From: Euzebya rosea
Lineage (GTDB): Bacteria; Actinomycetota; Nitriliruptoria; Euzebyales; Euzebyaceae
DNA: 64,000 nt
Direction of reading: 5' to 3'
Assembly (NCBI RefSeq): GCF_003073135.1
Contig: NZ_PGDQ01000004.1
Coordinates: 174,363 to 238,362, forward strand
Shown: positions 1 to 7,757 of the stretch, one piece after another
How positions within the stretch are numbered: the stretch's first letter is position 1
Layout: each line of letters starts with the position of its first letter
Made by a program: the position numbers and the translations under genes
Notes under the pieces: model-generated
The model's input: the letters and a program-made list of their open reading frames with translations, nothing else
The model's database searches: none
What the model was told of the DNA's origin: nothing

Positions 1-245
1 TCGTTCTCCACTCGGGCTGCTTCGATCTGCTCCTCGGTCAGGTAGCCGAGCTCGAGTGCCTTGGTCTGGCTGAAGCGTCGGGCCGAGCGTCGCGCGCAGG
101 CGATGGTGCGCCGGTACAGGGCGGTGCCCTTCTTCTGGAAGCGCCGTCGGAGCACGCGCTTTGCGTCCTCGAACTCCTTCACGCGCGCGGGCAGCTGCTC
201 GCGGTGGAACCGTTCGAAGATGTCTGCGGCTTCAGCGTCGGTCAT
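1..245 (-). CDS. Hypothetical protein, C-terminus beyond window edge
   Basis: Leftward gene cut by the window edge; about 81 residues are visible, starting ATG at 245. A GGAGG ribosome site (250-254) lies four bases upstream. The peptide begins MTDAEAADIFERFHREQ and is helical and highly charged, with a basic stretch (KRVLRRRFQKKG). It has no motif I recognise. It follows the accessory block on the same strand but is separated from it by a rightward gene. The frame is open to base 1 and its composition looks coding, so I think it is real; function unknown. Confidence 0.55.
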   Translation of the reverse strand, partial: MTDAEAADIFERFHREQLPARVKEFEDAKRVLRRRFQKKGTALYRRTIACARRSARRFSQTKALELGYLTEEQIEAARVEN

Positions 246-455
246 GGCCCCTCCGGGGGAAGACGAGGGGATGGGCTACCCAACCGAGTATGCGGGAGGC
301 ATACGACATCACGATGTCGCTGCTGCCGCAGGGGTGGTGCCGGTGGGCCTGGGCGGTCGAGTGGCCACACTGACAATCTGCACTCTGCCGCGGTCGGACA
401 CGGGCTGCAACAATTCGGGTTCCAGCCCTGTTGGTATCCGTCGAGCAGGAATAGC

Positions 456-791
456 GTGCGTCGCATGAAGTCGACGGTGCGTCTGCACCTTCAGGTGGTT
501 CGCTTTCCGGGCGGCGACCGGGGCCCGACGCTGCTGTGTGATTTGCTGGTTGACGGGTTCCCTCGCGAGACGGCCTTCTGCGTTTCTGTCTCCCGTGAGC
601 CGGTCGGGTTCGGCCACAGTCTTCATGGGTTGCTGTCCGGAACGAACCCCACGTTCCGTTTTCCCCAGGACTGGCACCCCTCCGACGCCCTGAAGGCTGG
701 CCGCTATACCGTCCGCGGCACCGTCCATGCCCCGCACGGCGTGCTGGAGTCCAGCCAGTCCATCCTGATCGATGAGTCAGACCTTGACTGA
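456..791 (+). CDS. Hypothetical protein, about 111 aa
   Basis: Short rightward gene. I chose GTG at 456 because AGGA stands five bases before it; ATG at 465 (MKSTVRLHLQVV) is the alternative. The product looks like a beta-rich small domain: alternating hydrophobic strands, a GFGHSLHGLL segment and an acidic C-terminus (ILIDESDLD). There is no signal peptide or membrane segment. It is convergent with the cysteine-rich gene ending at 816. I do not recognise the family; the balanced composition, unlike the Arg/Pro-rich shadow frames, is the reason to call it. Confidence 0.5.
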   Translation: MRRMKSTVRLHLQVVRFPGGDRGPTLLCDLLVDGFPRETAFCVSVSREPVGFGHSLHGLLSGTNPTFRFPQDWHPSDALKAGRYTVRGTVHAPHGVLESSQSILIDESDLD

Positions 792-815
792 TCCGGACTG
801 GAGGAAGGCGGGAAC

Positions 816-1037
816 TCAGCGGTCATCGCTGAGAAATCGTCGGCGTTGCAGCTCGATCAGGTCCATCGGGCGTGGCCGTCCTTCGTGGGTGCGTTCGTAC
901 TCGCGGCAGGTGTCGCAGACCTGCCCGACGCGCACCTCCTTGACGTCGCAGTGTGTGCACCACATGTCTACCGCGCACCGGCCGTAGAACGACTCGCCGT
1001 CCGCCGGACGGGTGCATCCGCGGGTCCTGCAGGTCAT
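816..1037 (-). CDS. Small cysteine-rich (zinc-binding-like) protein
   Basis: Protein of 73 residues with seven cysteines, including CTHCDVKEVRVGQVCDTC, which looks like a treble-clef or ribbon zinc site made of two CxxC knuckles. The C-terminus is basic and helical (DLIELQRRRFLSDDR). The ATG overlaps the recombinase stop by four bases (ATGA, 1034-1037), so it is the last gene of the leftward coupled operon. Small zinc proteins of this kind are common in phage and integrative elements. A role as DNA-binding or recombinase accessory protein is inference from position only. Confidence 0.6.
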   Translation of the reverse strand: MTCRTRGCTRPADGESFYGRCAVDMWCTHCDVKEVRVGQVCDTCREYERTHEGRPRPMDLIELQRRRFLSDDR

Positions 1038-1732
1038 CCGTCATCTCCGCGTCGGGCGAACTCCTCGGCCCGGGCCCGGGCCCGGTCGTTGAGACGGGCG
1101 GTCTTGACCGCGCTCGCAACGCTGGACTTGCCCCAACGTGCGGCGCGGCCGGCGGTGGGGATGCCATCGGCGTTGAGCGCGTCGGCGATCGCCTGGTAGG
1201 ACCGGCCGGCGCCGCGCAGCCCCACGATGCGGGCGAGGACGTCATCTGGGATGGCCGATGGGCGACCCAGCCGGTGACCCTCGGCGGCCTTGCGTGCCAG
1301 GGCCGTGATTGTGCGGTCGGCGATCTGTCGACGTTCCCACTGGGCAAGCGCGGCCATGATCGTGGCGAGCAGCTCGCCGGCGGGTGTGGAGGTGTCGATG
1401 CCGACGTCGAGGGCGACCAGATGCCAGCCCTGTCTACGGGACTGCTCCATCAGTCCCGCGAAGTCAACGACCGAGCGGGTCAGCCGGTCGAGCTTGCACA
1501 CCACCAGCGTCCCGGTGCCGGCGGCCTCCAACTCCGTCAGGGCCTCGGCGATCGCCGGACGCTTGAGCGTCTTTCCCGAATGGCCCTGGTCGACCCGGAT
1601 CTGAAGGTCATCGATGCCGCGGCTGACAGCCCACGCGTGCAGACGGTCGCGCTGCGCGTCGATCGAGATCTCCTGCTCGTCCGTGGACACACGGGCATAC
1701 CCCAATCGTGGACGAGGGGGGGCGTCCAACAT
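1034..1732 (-). CDS. Serine recombinase (resolvase/invertase family)
   Basis: Protein of 232 aa with the resolvase N-terminal catalytic domain. YARVSTDEQ carries the nucleophilic serine (about residue 16), followed by DQGHSGKTLKRPA, VCKLDRLTRS and the long E helix around ATIMAALAQWERRQIADRT. The C-terminal part (GRPSAIPDDVLARIV...SYQAIADALNADGIPT...WGKSSVASAV) is the usual helix-turn-helix DNA-binding domain. The length matches small resolvases/invertases, not the 450-600 aa large integrases. ATG at 1732 directly follows the TAG of the preceding gene, so the two are translationally coupled. It could resolve, invert or mobilise the surrounding element; I found no partner sites. Confidence 0.92.
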   Translation of the reverse strand: MLDAPPRPRLGYARVSTDEQEISIDAQRDRLHAWAVSRGIDDLQIRVDQGHSGKTLKRPAIAEALTELEAAGTGTLVVCKLDRLTRSVVDFAGLMEQSRRQGWHLVALDVGIDTSTPAGELLATIMAALAQWERRQIADRTITALARKAAEGHRLGRPSAIPDDVLARIVGLRGAGRSYQAIADALNADGIPTAGRAARWGKSSVASAVKTARLNDRARARAEEFARRGDDG

Positions 1733-1981
1733 CTACCCGTCCACGATCGCTGTGAGGATGATGTAGCCGCCTTCTCGCGGGCCGCTGGAAGCTCGCAGAC
1801 GCTCGTCCAGCCACTCGTCGATCAGCTGTGGATCCGCGCCGATCTCTCGAAGCCGGGCGACCTCGGAATTGCACACCGCGATCCACTCTCGGCGGGTCCC
1901 GACACGGGCGTCGATGTGCACCGTCGGGCTGTCGTCCACGAAAGGTGCGTCCGGGGTACGGGATCCGGTCGAATCACGCAC
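1733..1981 (-). CDS. Hypothetical protein, 82 aa
   Basis: GTG at 1981 overlaps the end of the MerR-like gene (stop 1974-1976), and its TAG abuts the recombinase ATG, so it sits inside the coupled operon. A weak AGAGG lies about nine bases upstream. The product has a helical middle (REWIAVCNSEVARLREIGADPQLIDEWLDERLRAS, read in part) and a beta C-terminus ending YIILTAIVDG. No catalytic motif is visible. The frame stays open further upstream, but that part is Trp/Ser/Pro-rich shadow sequence, which is why I start at the GTG. Function unknown. Confidence 0.55.
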   Translation of the reverse strand: MRDSTGSRTPDAPFVDDSPTVHIDARVGTRREWIAVCNSEVARLREIGADPQLIDEWLDERLRASSGPREGGYIILTAIVDG

Positions 1982-2342
1982 GCTGCAGCGCCTCTGGAGA
2001 TACCGCACGACCGTCCACGAAGTAGGCCAGGACCGGCAGGTGCTGCAGCGCCGCCACGGTGGCCGCCACGACGTCGTCATCGACGAGGCGGGCCAGCCCG
2101 TCGGGCGGATGGGCGGCGACGGCAAGCGTCACGCCCAGGTCGCGCAGCTGGGCGACCCTGCACAGGCCGGCGACATCGGCGGGGGAGACCAGCCGACGGG
2201 ACCCCGATCCCTCTGCGGGGACGGTGAGGGTGATCAGGCCGGTCGTGGCCCAGTGGTCCAGCTGCCGGTAGGTGACGCCGGCCAGGCCGGCCGCTGCACG
2301 CGCCGCGTACAGCGGCACCGGCTCCCGGTCAGGTTCGTTCAT
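1974..2342 (-). CDS. MerR-like helix-turn-helix regulator
   Basis: Protein of 122 aa beginning MNEPDREPVPLYAARAAA. Residues 10-60 form a MerR-type winged helix: an AAGLAGVTYRQLDHWATTG helix-turn-helix, then LITLTVPAEGSGSRRLVSPADV as the wing. The remainder is helical and ends without an effector domain. ATG at 2342 overlaps the stop of the upstream gene (ATGA), and AAGGA lies about nine bases before it. The family normally regulates promoters with long spacers. Here it probably controls the accessory block, an inference from neighbourhood. An excisionase-like role is possible because of the adjacent recombinase. Confidence 0.75.
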   Translation of the reverse strand: MNEPDREPVPLYAARAAAGLAGVTYRQLDHWATTGLITLTVPAEGSGSRRLVSPADVAGLCRVAQLRDLGVTLAVAAHPPDGLARLVDDDVVAATVAALQHLPVLAYFVDGRAVSPEALQRA

Positions 2343-2524
2343 GACGGGTCGTCCTTCGATGGGTGGGGCTGCGGCCTGGGGAAGGGAGGTCGCAACCCGA
2401 TGACGGGGCCGCCGGCACGTTCGGCCGGCGTGGGGAAGTAGCCCAGATGGGCCCACTCCAGGAACTCGGGAGACACCAGCCGGTGATGCCGGGCGATGCG
2501 GACGGCCTTCTGGTAGTTCCGCAT
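2339..2524 (-). CDS. Hypothetical protein, probably the 3' part of a frameshifted gene
   Basis: Frame encoding MRNYQKAVRIARHH followed by VSPEFLEWAHLGYFPTP, clearly protein-like, and ending in an ATGA overlap with the MerR-like gene. ATG 2524 has no ribosome site. In another frame, GTG at 2592 has a perfect AGGAGG six bases upstream and a GTGA overlap with the sigma gene, and it encodes MTRQQVLDVVNRHRAAAGW before turning into shadow-like sequence. Joining the two by restoring one base near 2524-2535 gives one gene of about 84 codons spanning 2339-2592. A one-base deletion or a sequencing error is the likeliest explanation. Confidence 0.5.
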   Translation of the reverse strand: MRNYQKAVRIARHHRLVSPEFLEWAHLGYFPTPAERAGGPVIGLRPPFPRPQPHPSKDDPS

Positions 2525-2588
2525 GCCCAGCGGAGCCAGCCGGCGGCGGCACGGTGGCGGTTGACGACGTCGAGCACCTGCTGGCGGG

Positions 2589-3050
2589 TCACGCGAGCCT
2601 CCTGAGCCGGGCGCGGACGTGGGAGCGGATCTGGCTGCCACGGGAGGGCGTGATGCCGTGACGTCGGCTGGCTTCGTCCAGCGTCTCGTCGCGCCAGACG
2701 GCCAACAGCAGGTCACGCTCGCGTGACGTCAGGCCGGCCAGGCTGTCGGCCAGCTCGCCGGCGTCCTCGTCGGCCACGACCTGCTGCTCCGGGCCCGCCC
2801 CCGTCGACACGACGTCGCGGGTGAGCTCGACGGCCTGGAGGCGCCGTGGGTCGTCGGGCTGTCGTCCGGTGATGGATCGGCTGACGTCGATGATCCGGCG
2901 TCGGCCGATGGTCACCTGCAGTGCGACATCGGTGGCGCCGCTGCGCCAGATGGCCACGGCGGCCTCCTGCGCCAGGTCCTCCGGGTCGACCCCCGGCAGC
3001 CGACGGGCCATCCGGTGGGCGAGCGCCCACACCGCGCCGGGCAGCATCAC
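2589..3050 (-). CDS. Sigma-70-like factor, short form
   Basis: Protein of 153 aa with two recognisable parts. Residues 1-65 resemble sigma region 2 (GVDPEDLAQEAAVAIW, then RRIIDVSRSITG). Residues 100-150 resemble region 4 (LTSRERDLLLAVWRDETLDEASRRHGI read in part, then SRGSQIRSHVRARLRRLA, a helix-turn-helix). Region 3 and a long region 1 are absent, as in ECF-like or phage-type sigma factors. Starts GTG 3050 or ATG 3047; the latter overlaps the upstream stop (TGATG). It lies mid-operon between unknown genes, so it may transcribe element genes. The promoter recognised cannot be told from the window. Confidence 0.75.
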   Translation of the reverse strand: MMLPGAVWALAHRMARRLPGVDPEDLAQEAAVAIWRSGATDVALQVTIGRRRIIDVSRSITGRQPDDPRRLQAVELTRDVVSTGAGPEQQVVADEDAGELADSLAGLTSRERDLLLAVWRDETLDEASRRHGITPSRGSQIRSHVRARLRRLA

Positions 3051-3244
3051 GGGTCACCCGCCGTCAGGTACTGCATCTCGCGGACACGATGGGCGATCCA
3101 TACCTCTCGTCGATGGCGGATGGAGACCAGGTCGCAGACCTCCTTGCACTCGCCGCGGTCGTGGGCGCGCAGGTGCAGGGTGTGCACGGCGATGCGCTTG
3201 TCGATCTCCACGATCCGCGCGCGGATCTGCCGTCCGACGTTCAT
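3047..3244 (-). CDS. Hypothetical small charged protein, 65 aa
   Basis: Begins MNVGRQIRARIVEIDKR at ATG 3244, whose ATGA overlaps the stop of the upstream gene, and ends in a TGATG overlap with the sigma gene. It is almost entirely helical and rich in Arg, His and Glu, with two cysteines close together (GECKEVC). No family is recognised. The tight coupling on both sides supports it as a real gene despite its size. It could be a DNA-binding or sigma-modulating peptide, but nothing in the sequence proves that. Confidence 0.55.
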   Translation of the reverse strand: MNVGRQIRARIVEIDKRIAVHTLHLRAHDRGECKEVCDLVSIRHRREVWIAHRVREMQYLTAGDP

Positions 3245-3807
3245 CGCTGACCACCCCGACGTGCAGGCCGTGTCGGCGATCGTCTCGTGCCGCGGCCGCC
3301 GGTCGGCGGGTGGGGGGCGGCCCGCAGCAGCCGGGCATGGGCGAGGCCCGCCTGGGTGCAGGCCTCGCCGAGCTGGGCGAGCACGTCGCGGGTCACTTCC
3401 GGATCGGCGATCGCCGGTCGCAGGTCCACCAGCTCGCGCAGGCACCAGCGTGCCGTGCGGACCAGCGCCGCAGGAGACCGTTCGACTCCGGCGACGTCGT
3501 CGAGGAGGACCTTGGCCTTCGCCCACCGCCACCGCTCGCCGGCGGCGCAGGCGATCAGGGCCACCTCGCATCGTTGCAGGTGTCCCGTTGCCATCCGGTA
3601 GTTGTCCAGCGCGCCGGACTCGCCGACGGCCAGCGACGGGCTGGCCGTCGGCTGGGTCTTGCTGGACGGCTCGGCCGACGTGCCCCGGTAGGGCCACCAG
3701 GCGTTCTCGTGTGCCCGACCGGCAAGGCCGTCGGCGATCTCCGCGAGAAGACGCAGCGCATCGGCGACCCTGACGTCCAGGACGACGTCGGGCCCCGGCA
3801 CGGTCAA
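3241..3807 (-). CDS. Hypothetical helical protein, 188 aa
   Basis: The coding composition is convincing: RVADALRLLAEIADGLAGR, WRWAKAKVLLDDVAGVERS and VTRDVLAQLGEACTQAGLA indicate an all-helical fold with an Arg/Pro-rich tail. The longest start is TTG at 3807, overlapping the stop of the preceding gene (TTGA); GTG at 3801 is the alternative. There is no signal peptide and no catalytic motif. Conserved Trp/Cys positions in the middle resemble those of the upstream 184-aa protein, so the two may be related helical-bundle proteins. Function unknown. Confidence 0.55.
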   Translation of the reverse strand: MTVPGPDVVLDVRVADALRLLAEIADGLAGRAHENAWWPYRGTSAEPSSKTQPTASPSLAVGESGALDNYRMATGHLQRCEVALIACAAGERWRWAKAKVLLDDVAGVERSPAALVRTARWCLRELVDLRPAIADPEVTRDVLAQLGEACTQAGLAHARLLRAAPHPPTGGRGTRRSPTRPARRGGQR

Positions 3808-4358
3808 CCGGCCCGGTCGATGGCCTGCCGCCGCGCGGCCGCGGTCAACGCCGCGCTGGACCCCGCCGGCAGGTTCTCCCAGCCCGACGCTGCCGGACGG
3901 GGTGGCAGACGACGTCGTCCACCCGACGCGTGGTACGCACGGTTCATCAGTAGGTAGGTGCGGACCAGCCGGGTCAGGATCTCCTGCATGACGGGGGCGG
4001 CGCGGCGCAGGTCATGACGGCGGCTGCGGGCCACCACCGTGCGCAGCCCCTCACAGATCCGCTCCAGGCCGAGGCGGACCCCATCACCCTTGGGATAGCG
4101 GCCGCCAGCACCGAACCGCTTGTAGGCGCCGTCCCACGAGCCGATCAGCTCCGCCAGCAACCGATCGACGGTGAGCAGATCATCACACACCCGCATCCAC
4201 CGCTCACGGCCCCCCGGCGACGTGTCGTGGGAGGCCCAGATGGCCAACCGACCCATCTCGCACTGCGTCCCGAAGGCAGAAGCGCGGTCGAGGCGATCGA
4301 CCAGCCGACTGAGGTCGTCTCTGCTGATCGGCGTGGTCTCGACATCCGTCGGGGCCAC
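3804..4358 (-). CDS. Hypothetical helical protein, first gene of accessory operon
   Basis: Protein of 184 aa, start GTG 4358 with GGGAG six bases upstream. Predicted helices include ISRDDLSRLVDRLDRASAF, WMRVCDDLLTVDRLLAELIG and PVMQEILTRLVRTYLLMN. There are no membrane segments or known motif, and the C-terminus is low-complexity Arg/Ala/Gly. A TAGTCT hexamer at 4396-4401 (minus strand) would put transcription about 30 bases before the GTG, making this the operon's lead gene. Its stop overlaps the next start. Family not recognised. Confidence 0.6.
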   Translation of the reverse strand: MAPTDVETTPISRDDLSRLVDRLDRASAFGTQCEMGRLAIWASHDTSPGGRERWMRVCDDLLTVDRLLAELIGSWDGAYKRFGAGGRYPKGDGVRLGLERICEGLRTVVARSRRHDLRRAAPVMQEILTRLVRTYLLMNRAYHASGGRRRLPPRPAASGWENLPAGSSAALTAAARRQAIDRAG

Positions 4359-4395
4359 GCCAGCTCCCTAACTCACCGGGCTCCGCACACCAGAC

Positions 4396-4401
4396 AGACT
4401 A
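4396..4401 (-). promoter_or_regulatory. Candidate -10 box of the accessory operon
   Basis: TAGTCT on the minus strand, about 37 bases before the GTG of the first operon gene. It fits the TAnnnT pattern seen at many other starts here, but no good -35 stands 16-18 bases upstream. Moderate to weak evidence. Confidence 0.35.
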
Positions 4402-4476
4402 CACGTCCGTAACTCCCGGGACGTCGAATCCGGGGCGACTCGCCGGGCAGGCGGCGGCGGAGACAGGGGCAAGCCA

Positions 4477-4506
4477 ACGGCCTCCTCGATCAGTCGAGGA
4501 GGCCGT
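4477..4506 (-). terminator. Perfect 13-bp hairpin downstream of glnA
   Basis: The arms ACGGCCTCCTCGA and TCGAGGAGGCCGT pair without mismatch around a TCAG loop. It lies 79 bases past the glnA stop and before the accessory operon, so it most likely ends glnA transcription. The following minus-strand sequence (TTGGCTTGCC) is only mildly T-rich. It also marks the boundary between the conserved chromosome and the accessory block. Confidence 0.75.
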
Positions 4507-4584
4507 GGCCGAGGTGATTCTGAGGTTGGCTCTCCAGTTGGCTCCCGTGGGCCGGTCACCAACGCGCTGACCAGCCAATTCTCC

Positions 4585-6003
4585 TCAAATGTCGTAGTAC
4601 AGCTCGAACTCGTGCGGGGTGGGGCGCAGCCGGTTCGGGGTGACCTCGGCCCGCATCTTGAAGTCGATGTGGGTCTCGATGAGGTCCTCGGTGAAGACGC
4701 CGCCCTCGAGCAGGAACTCGTGGTCGTCCTCCAGCGCAGCCAGGGCCTGGTCGAGGCTGGCGGGCACCGACGGCAGGTCCGCAAGGGCCTCCGGGCCGAG
4801 CTCGTAGATGTCCTTGTCCACCGGGTCCGGCGGCTCGATCTTGTTCTTGACCCCGTCGAGGCCAGCCATCAGCAGCGCCGAGAACGCCAGGTAGGGGTTG
4901 CACGACGGGTCGGGCACGCGGAACTCCACGCGCTTGGCCTTCGGGCTCTTGGAGATCAGCGGGATGCGGCAGGCCGCCGAACGGTTCCGCTGGCTGTACA
5001 CGAGGTTGATCGGGGCCTCGTAGCCGGGGACCAGCCGCTTGTAGCTGTTGGTCGTCGGGTTGGTGAAGGCCAGCACCGCCGGGGCGTGGTGCAGCAGGCC
5101 GCCGATGTAGTGGCGGGCCATCTCCGACAGGCCGGCGTAGCCGGTCTCGTCGTAGAACAGCGGCTCCCCGTCCTTCCAGAGCGACATGTGGGTGTGCATG
5201 CCCGAGCCGTTGTCCATGAAGATCGGCTTGGGCATGAACGTCGCGGTCTTGCCGTTGCGCAGGGCCACGTTCTTGACGATGTACTTGAACAGCATGACCT
5301 GGTCGGCGCACTGCGCGAGCGGCGCGAACCGGAAGTCGATCTCGGCCTGCCCGGCGGTGCCCACCTCGTGGTGCTGCAGCTCGACCTCGATGCCGGCCCG
5401 CTCCAGCTCCACGACCATCTCCGAGCGGAGGTCGGTCATGTGGTCCATCGGGGGCAGCGGGAAGTAACCCTGCTTGTGGCGGATCTTGTGGCCCAGGTTC
5501 GGGCCCTCGTCCTTGCCGGTGTTCCACGCGGCCTCGACGGAGTCGATGGCGTAGAACGATCCCTTGGGTTCGGAGATGAAGCGGATGTCGTCGAAGACGA
5601 AGAACTCCGCCTCGGGGCCGACGTAGCAGGTGTCGGCGATCCCGGTCGACTGCAGGTAGGCCTCGGCCTTCTGCGCGATGTAGCGGGGGTCACGGCTGTA
5701 GCTCTCGCCGGTGAGCGGGTCGCGCACGAAGCAGTTGAGGATCAGCGTGGGGTGCTGGCGGAAGGTGTCGACGACCGCCGTGCTGGGGTCGGGCACCAGC
5801 AGCATGTCGGATTCCTGGATCTCCTGGAATCCGCGGACCGAGGAGCCGTCGAAGCCGAGGCCGTCCTCGAACACCTCGCGGGTTACCTGGTGCGCCGGCG
5901 TCGTGTAGTGCTGCATCAGACCGGGCAGGTCGATGAAGCGGAAGTCGACGAACTGGATGCCCTCGTCGTTGATCTTGTTCAGGACGTCTTCTGGACTACC
6001 CAA
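4585..6003 (-). CDS. glnA: Glutamine synthetase type I
   Basis: 472 aa, the usual length for GSI. Makes glutamine from glutamate, ammonia and ATP in the cytoplasm. The N-terminal beta-grasp is at [21 protein letters not shown] carries metal-binding Glu residues, [13 protein letters not shown] follows, [10 protein letters not shown] (265-274) is the ATP/His signature, and NRSAACRIP is the glutamate-binding stretch. Tyr400 in [10 protein letters not shown] is at the adenylylation site, so GlnE-type control is plausible. The start is TTG at 6003 (MGSPEDVL), with GGAG seven bases upstream; GSPEDVL matches the family N-terminus, so no later start is better. Stands alone, ended by the hairpin at 4477-4506. 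Confidence 0.97.
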   Translation of the reverse strand: MGSPEDVLNKINDEGIQFVDFRFIDLPGLMQHYTTPAHQVTREVFEDGLGFDGSSVRGFQEIQESDMLLVPDPSTAVVDTFRQHPTLILNCFVRDPLTGESYSRDPRYIAQKAEAYLQSTGIADTCYVGPEAEFFVFDDIRFISEPKGSFYAIDSVEAAWNTGKDEGPNLGHKIRHKQGYFPLPPMDHMTDLRSEMVVELERAGIEVELQHHEVGTAGQAEIDFRFAPLAQCADQVMLFKYIVKNVALRNGKTATFMPKPIFMDNGSGMHTHMSLWKDGEPLFYDETGYAGLSEMARHYIGGLLHHAPAVLAFTNPTTNSYKRLVPGYEAPINLVYSQRNRSAACRIPLISKSPKAKRVEFRVPDPSCNPYLAFSALLMAGLDGVKNKIEPPDPVDKDIYELGPEALADLPSVPASLDQALAALEDDHEFLLEGGVFTEDLIETHIDFKMRAEVTPNRLRPTPHEFELYYDI

Positions 6004-6197
6004 CGGTGGTCTCCCTTGCTCGGTCAGCTCTGGGTGGGGGGTGGTGCTCGCTCAACACGCGTTGACACCCCGAGCGGCGAACCTATCGAACCCGGGGTCA
6101 CGGTCGCATGACCTGTTCGTTTCTACCGTGTTACGCGCGTCCGTTGCGACTCGACGGCAACGGGCGGGTGGCACTTACCCGACGCCCGGGACACGGA

Positions 6198-6223
6198 AAC
6201 GCCCCGGCCGGAGCCGGGGCGTT
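6198..6223 (-). terminator. 11-bp hairpin after the DUF6458 gene
   Basis: AACGCCCCGGC and GCCGGGGCGTT pair perfectly around CGGA, 28 bases past the stop of the small membrane-protein gene, and are followed on that strand by GTTTCC. A good intrinsic-type terminator. The remaining 6004-6197 holds the upstream region of glnA, where I see no clear promoter. Confidence 0.7.
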
Positions 6224-6250
6224 GGGGAGTTCTGGGGGATACCGGGTCGG

Positions 6251-6499
6251 TCAGACGCGGTGCTCGGTGTGGACGACCTGACCACCATCGGCGGTGCGGT
6301 GGACCTCCTGGAGGGTCTCCCGGCGACGGCTGGGACGGTTGCTGGCCCACATCGCCAGGCCGATCAGCCCACCTATCACGCCGGCGGCCATGAGGATCTG
6401 GCCGATGACGACCAGGTCGAGCCCGGCGACGTCGACCTCGACGCCGAACGCCAGGATCGCACCGATGACGAACAGGACGATTGCGCTTCCGATGGCCAT
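6251..6499 (-). CDS. DUF6458 family two-TM membrane protein
   Basis: 82 aa. Two hydrophobic helices (residues 2-20, AIGSAIVLFVIGAILAFGV; and about 28-50, LVVIGQILMAAGVIGGLIGL) are separated by a short VDVAGLDL turn and followed by a charged cytoplasmic tail rich in Arg and His. This arrangement, including the IG..L...GAIL..AV pattern, matches the actinobacterial DUF6458 family, whose function is not established. The start is secure: GGAGG eight bases before ATG 6499. Own terminator at 6198-6223. Confidence 0.8.
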   Translation of the reverse strand: MAIGSAIVLFVIGAILAFGVEVDVAGLDLVVIGQILMAAGVIGGLIGLAMWASNRPSRRRETLQEVHRTADGGQVVHTEHRV

Positions 6500-6590
6500 G
6501 ACACTTGCCTCCTTGCCGGGCCGATGCCCGGGACGGTGATATGGAGGAAGGCATGCCCCGCGTGACGTACTTCAACCCCGTCCGGCGGAA

Positions 6591-7757
6591 CTAGTCGCCC
6601 GGCGCCGGGGGAACGGGGTCCTCCGGCGGTGAGGTGTCCACGGGGTGGGCGGCCGCGGGTTCCATGGCGGCAGCGGGCACACCGGCCGCCGGCACGTCCT
6701 GCTTGATCCAGATCGTGCGCTGGGGGAACGGGATCTCGATGCCGGCGTCGTCGAAGGCCGTCTTCAGGCGACGACGGAACTCGCGGTTGACCTTCCACTG
6801 CGAGGCCGGACGGGTCTTCATGACAAGGCGCAGGACGACCTCGTTGGGGCCGAACTGCTGGACACCCCACAGCTCCGGCTCCTCGAGGATCTCCGAGGCC
6901 CATTCGTCGTCGACGGCCATGCCGTGGGCGACCTCGGTGAGCACCGCCGAGGCGTGGTCCAGGTCGGTGTCGTAGGAGACACCGATGTCCAGCAACGACC
7001 GAGACCACAGCTGCGACATGTTGCCGACCCGGCTGATCTCGCCGTTGGGGACGTGCCACACGGTGCCCTCGACGTCGCGCAGGCGCGTGACGCGCAGGCT
7101 GATGGCCTCCACGACACCGGTTGCCTCACCGACGTTGACGACGTCGCCGATGCCGTACTGGTCCTCCAGCAGCATGAAGGTGCCGGAGAGGAAGTCCTTG
7201 ACCAGCGACTGGGCACCGAAGCCCAGCGCCACGCCGACCACACCGGCACCGGCGACGAGCGGCCCGATGTTGATGTCCAGCTGCCCGAGGATGATGAAGA
7301 CCGCGATCATCCAGACCACGAAGGCCACGATCGATCCGACCACGCCGCCGATGGTGTCGGCCCGCTGTCGCGACCGTTCCTCGGTGACCTTGCGTTCCTC
7401 CACGGTCAGGCCATCGACCATCCCCGGGGCGCGCTTGGCGATGCGCCCGATGGCCTCCTGGCTCTCGTTGGCCGTGCGTCGCACCGCCCCGGCGATCAAC
7501 CGCCGAGCCACCCGCGCGGTGATGGCGGCCGCGATCAGGATCAGGAGGATCGACAGGAGCACGGGGATGACTTGGCCGAGCAGGTTCGCGAGCGTGTCGT
7601 TCCCCGTTGCGTCGAGGACCCACTTGCAGATCACGTTGTCCTCACCACAACGGAAGTTGTCCGCGACCGTCTCGAGGTCGACCGGTGTGGGGGTGGGCGA
7701 TGGCGTCTGGGCCAGCCACGGGAAGAACAGGGCAGGGATGGGGGAAAGGAAGCTCAT
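6591..7757 (-). CDS. Small-conductance mechanosensitive channel, MscS family
   Basis: 388 aa. Releases ions and osmolytes when membrane tension rises. An N-terminal hydrophobic segment and periplasmic loop with two cysteines precede TM helices at about 60-80 and 140-165. The pore-lining helix 3 reads LVAGAGVVGVALGFGAQSL, with the Gly/Ala packing of MscS, and is followed by VKDFLSG. The beta domain (FMLLEDQYGIGDVV, VTRLRDVEGTVWHVPNG, IPFPQRTIWI) is complete. The tail is Pro/Ala-rich and probably disordered. ATG 7757 has only a weak ribosome site. Confident at family level. Confidence 0.93.
   Translation of the reverse strand: MSFLSPIPALFFPWLAQTPSPTPTPVDLETVADNFRCGEDNVICKWVLDATGNDTLANLLGQVIPVLLSILLILIAAAITARVARRLIAGAVRRTANESQEAIGRIAKRAPGMVDGLTVEERKVTEERSRQRADTIGGVVGSIVAFVVWMIAVFIILGQLDINIGPLVAGAGVVGVALGFGAQSLVKDFLSGTFMLLEDQYGIGDVVNVGEATGVVEAISLRVTRLRDVEGTVWHVPNGEISRVGNMSQLWSRSLLDIGVSYDTDLDHASAVLTEVAHGMAVDDEWASEILEEPELWGVQQFGPNEVVLRLVMKTRPASQWKVNREFRRRLKTAFDDAGIEIPFPQRTIWIKQDVPAAGVPAAAMEPAAAHPVDTSPPEDPVPPAPGD

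Noticed and set aside
2524-2589. Programmed -1 frameshift
   Set aside because: No X-XXY-YYZ slippery sequence in the overlapping frames; simple base loss explains it better.
4507-4584. Attachment site at the element/glnA boundary
   Set aside because: A short GTTGGCTC duplication is present, but no matching copy was found at the other side within the window and no tRNA is near.
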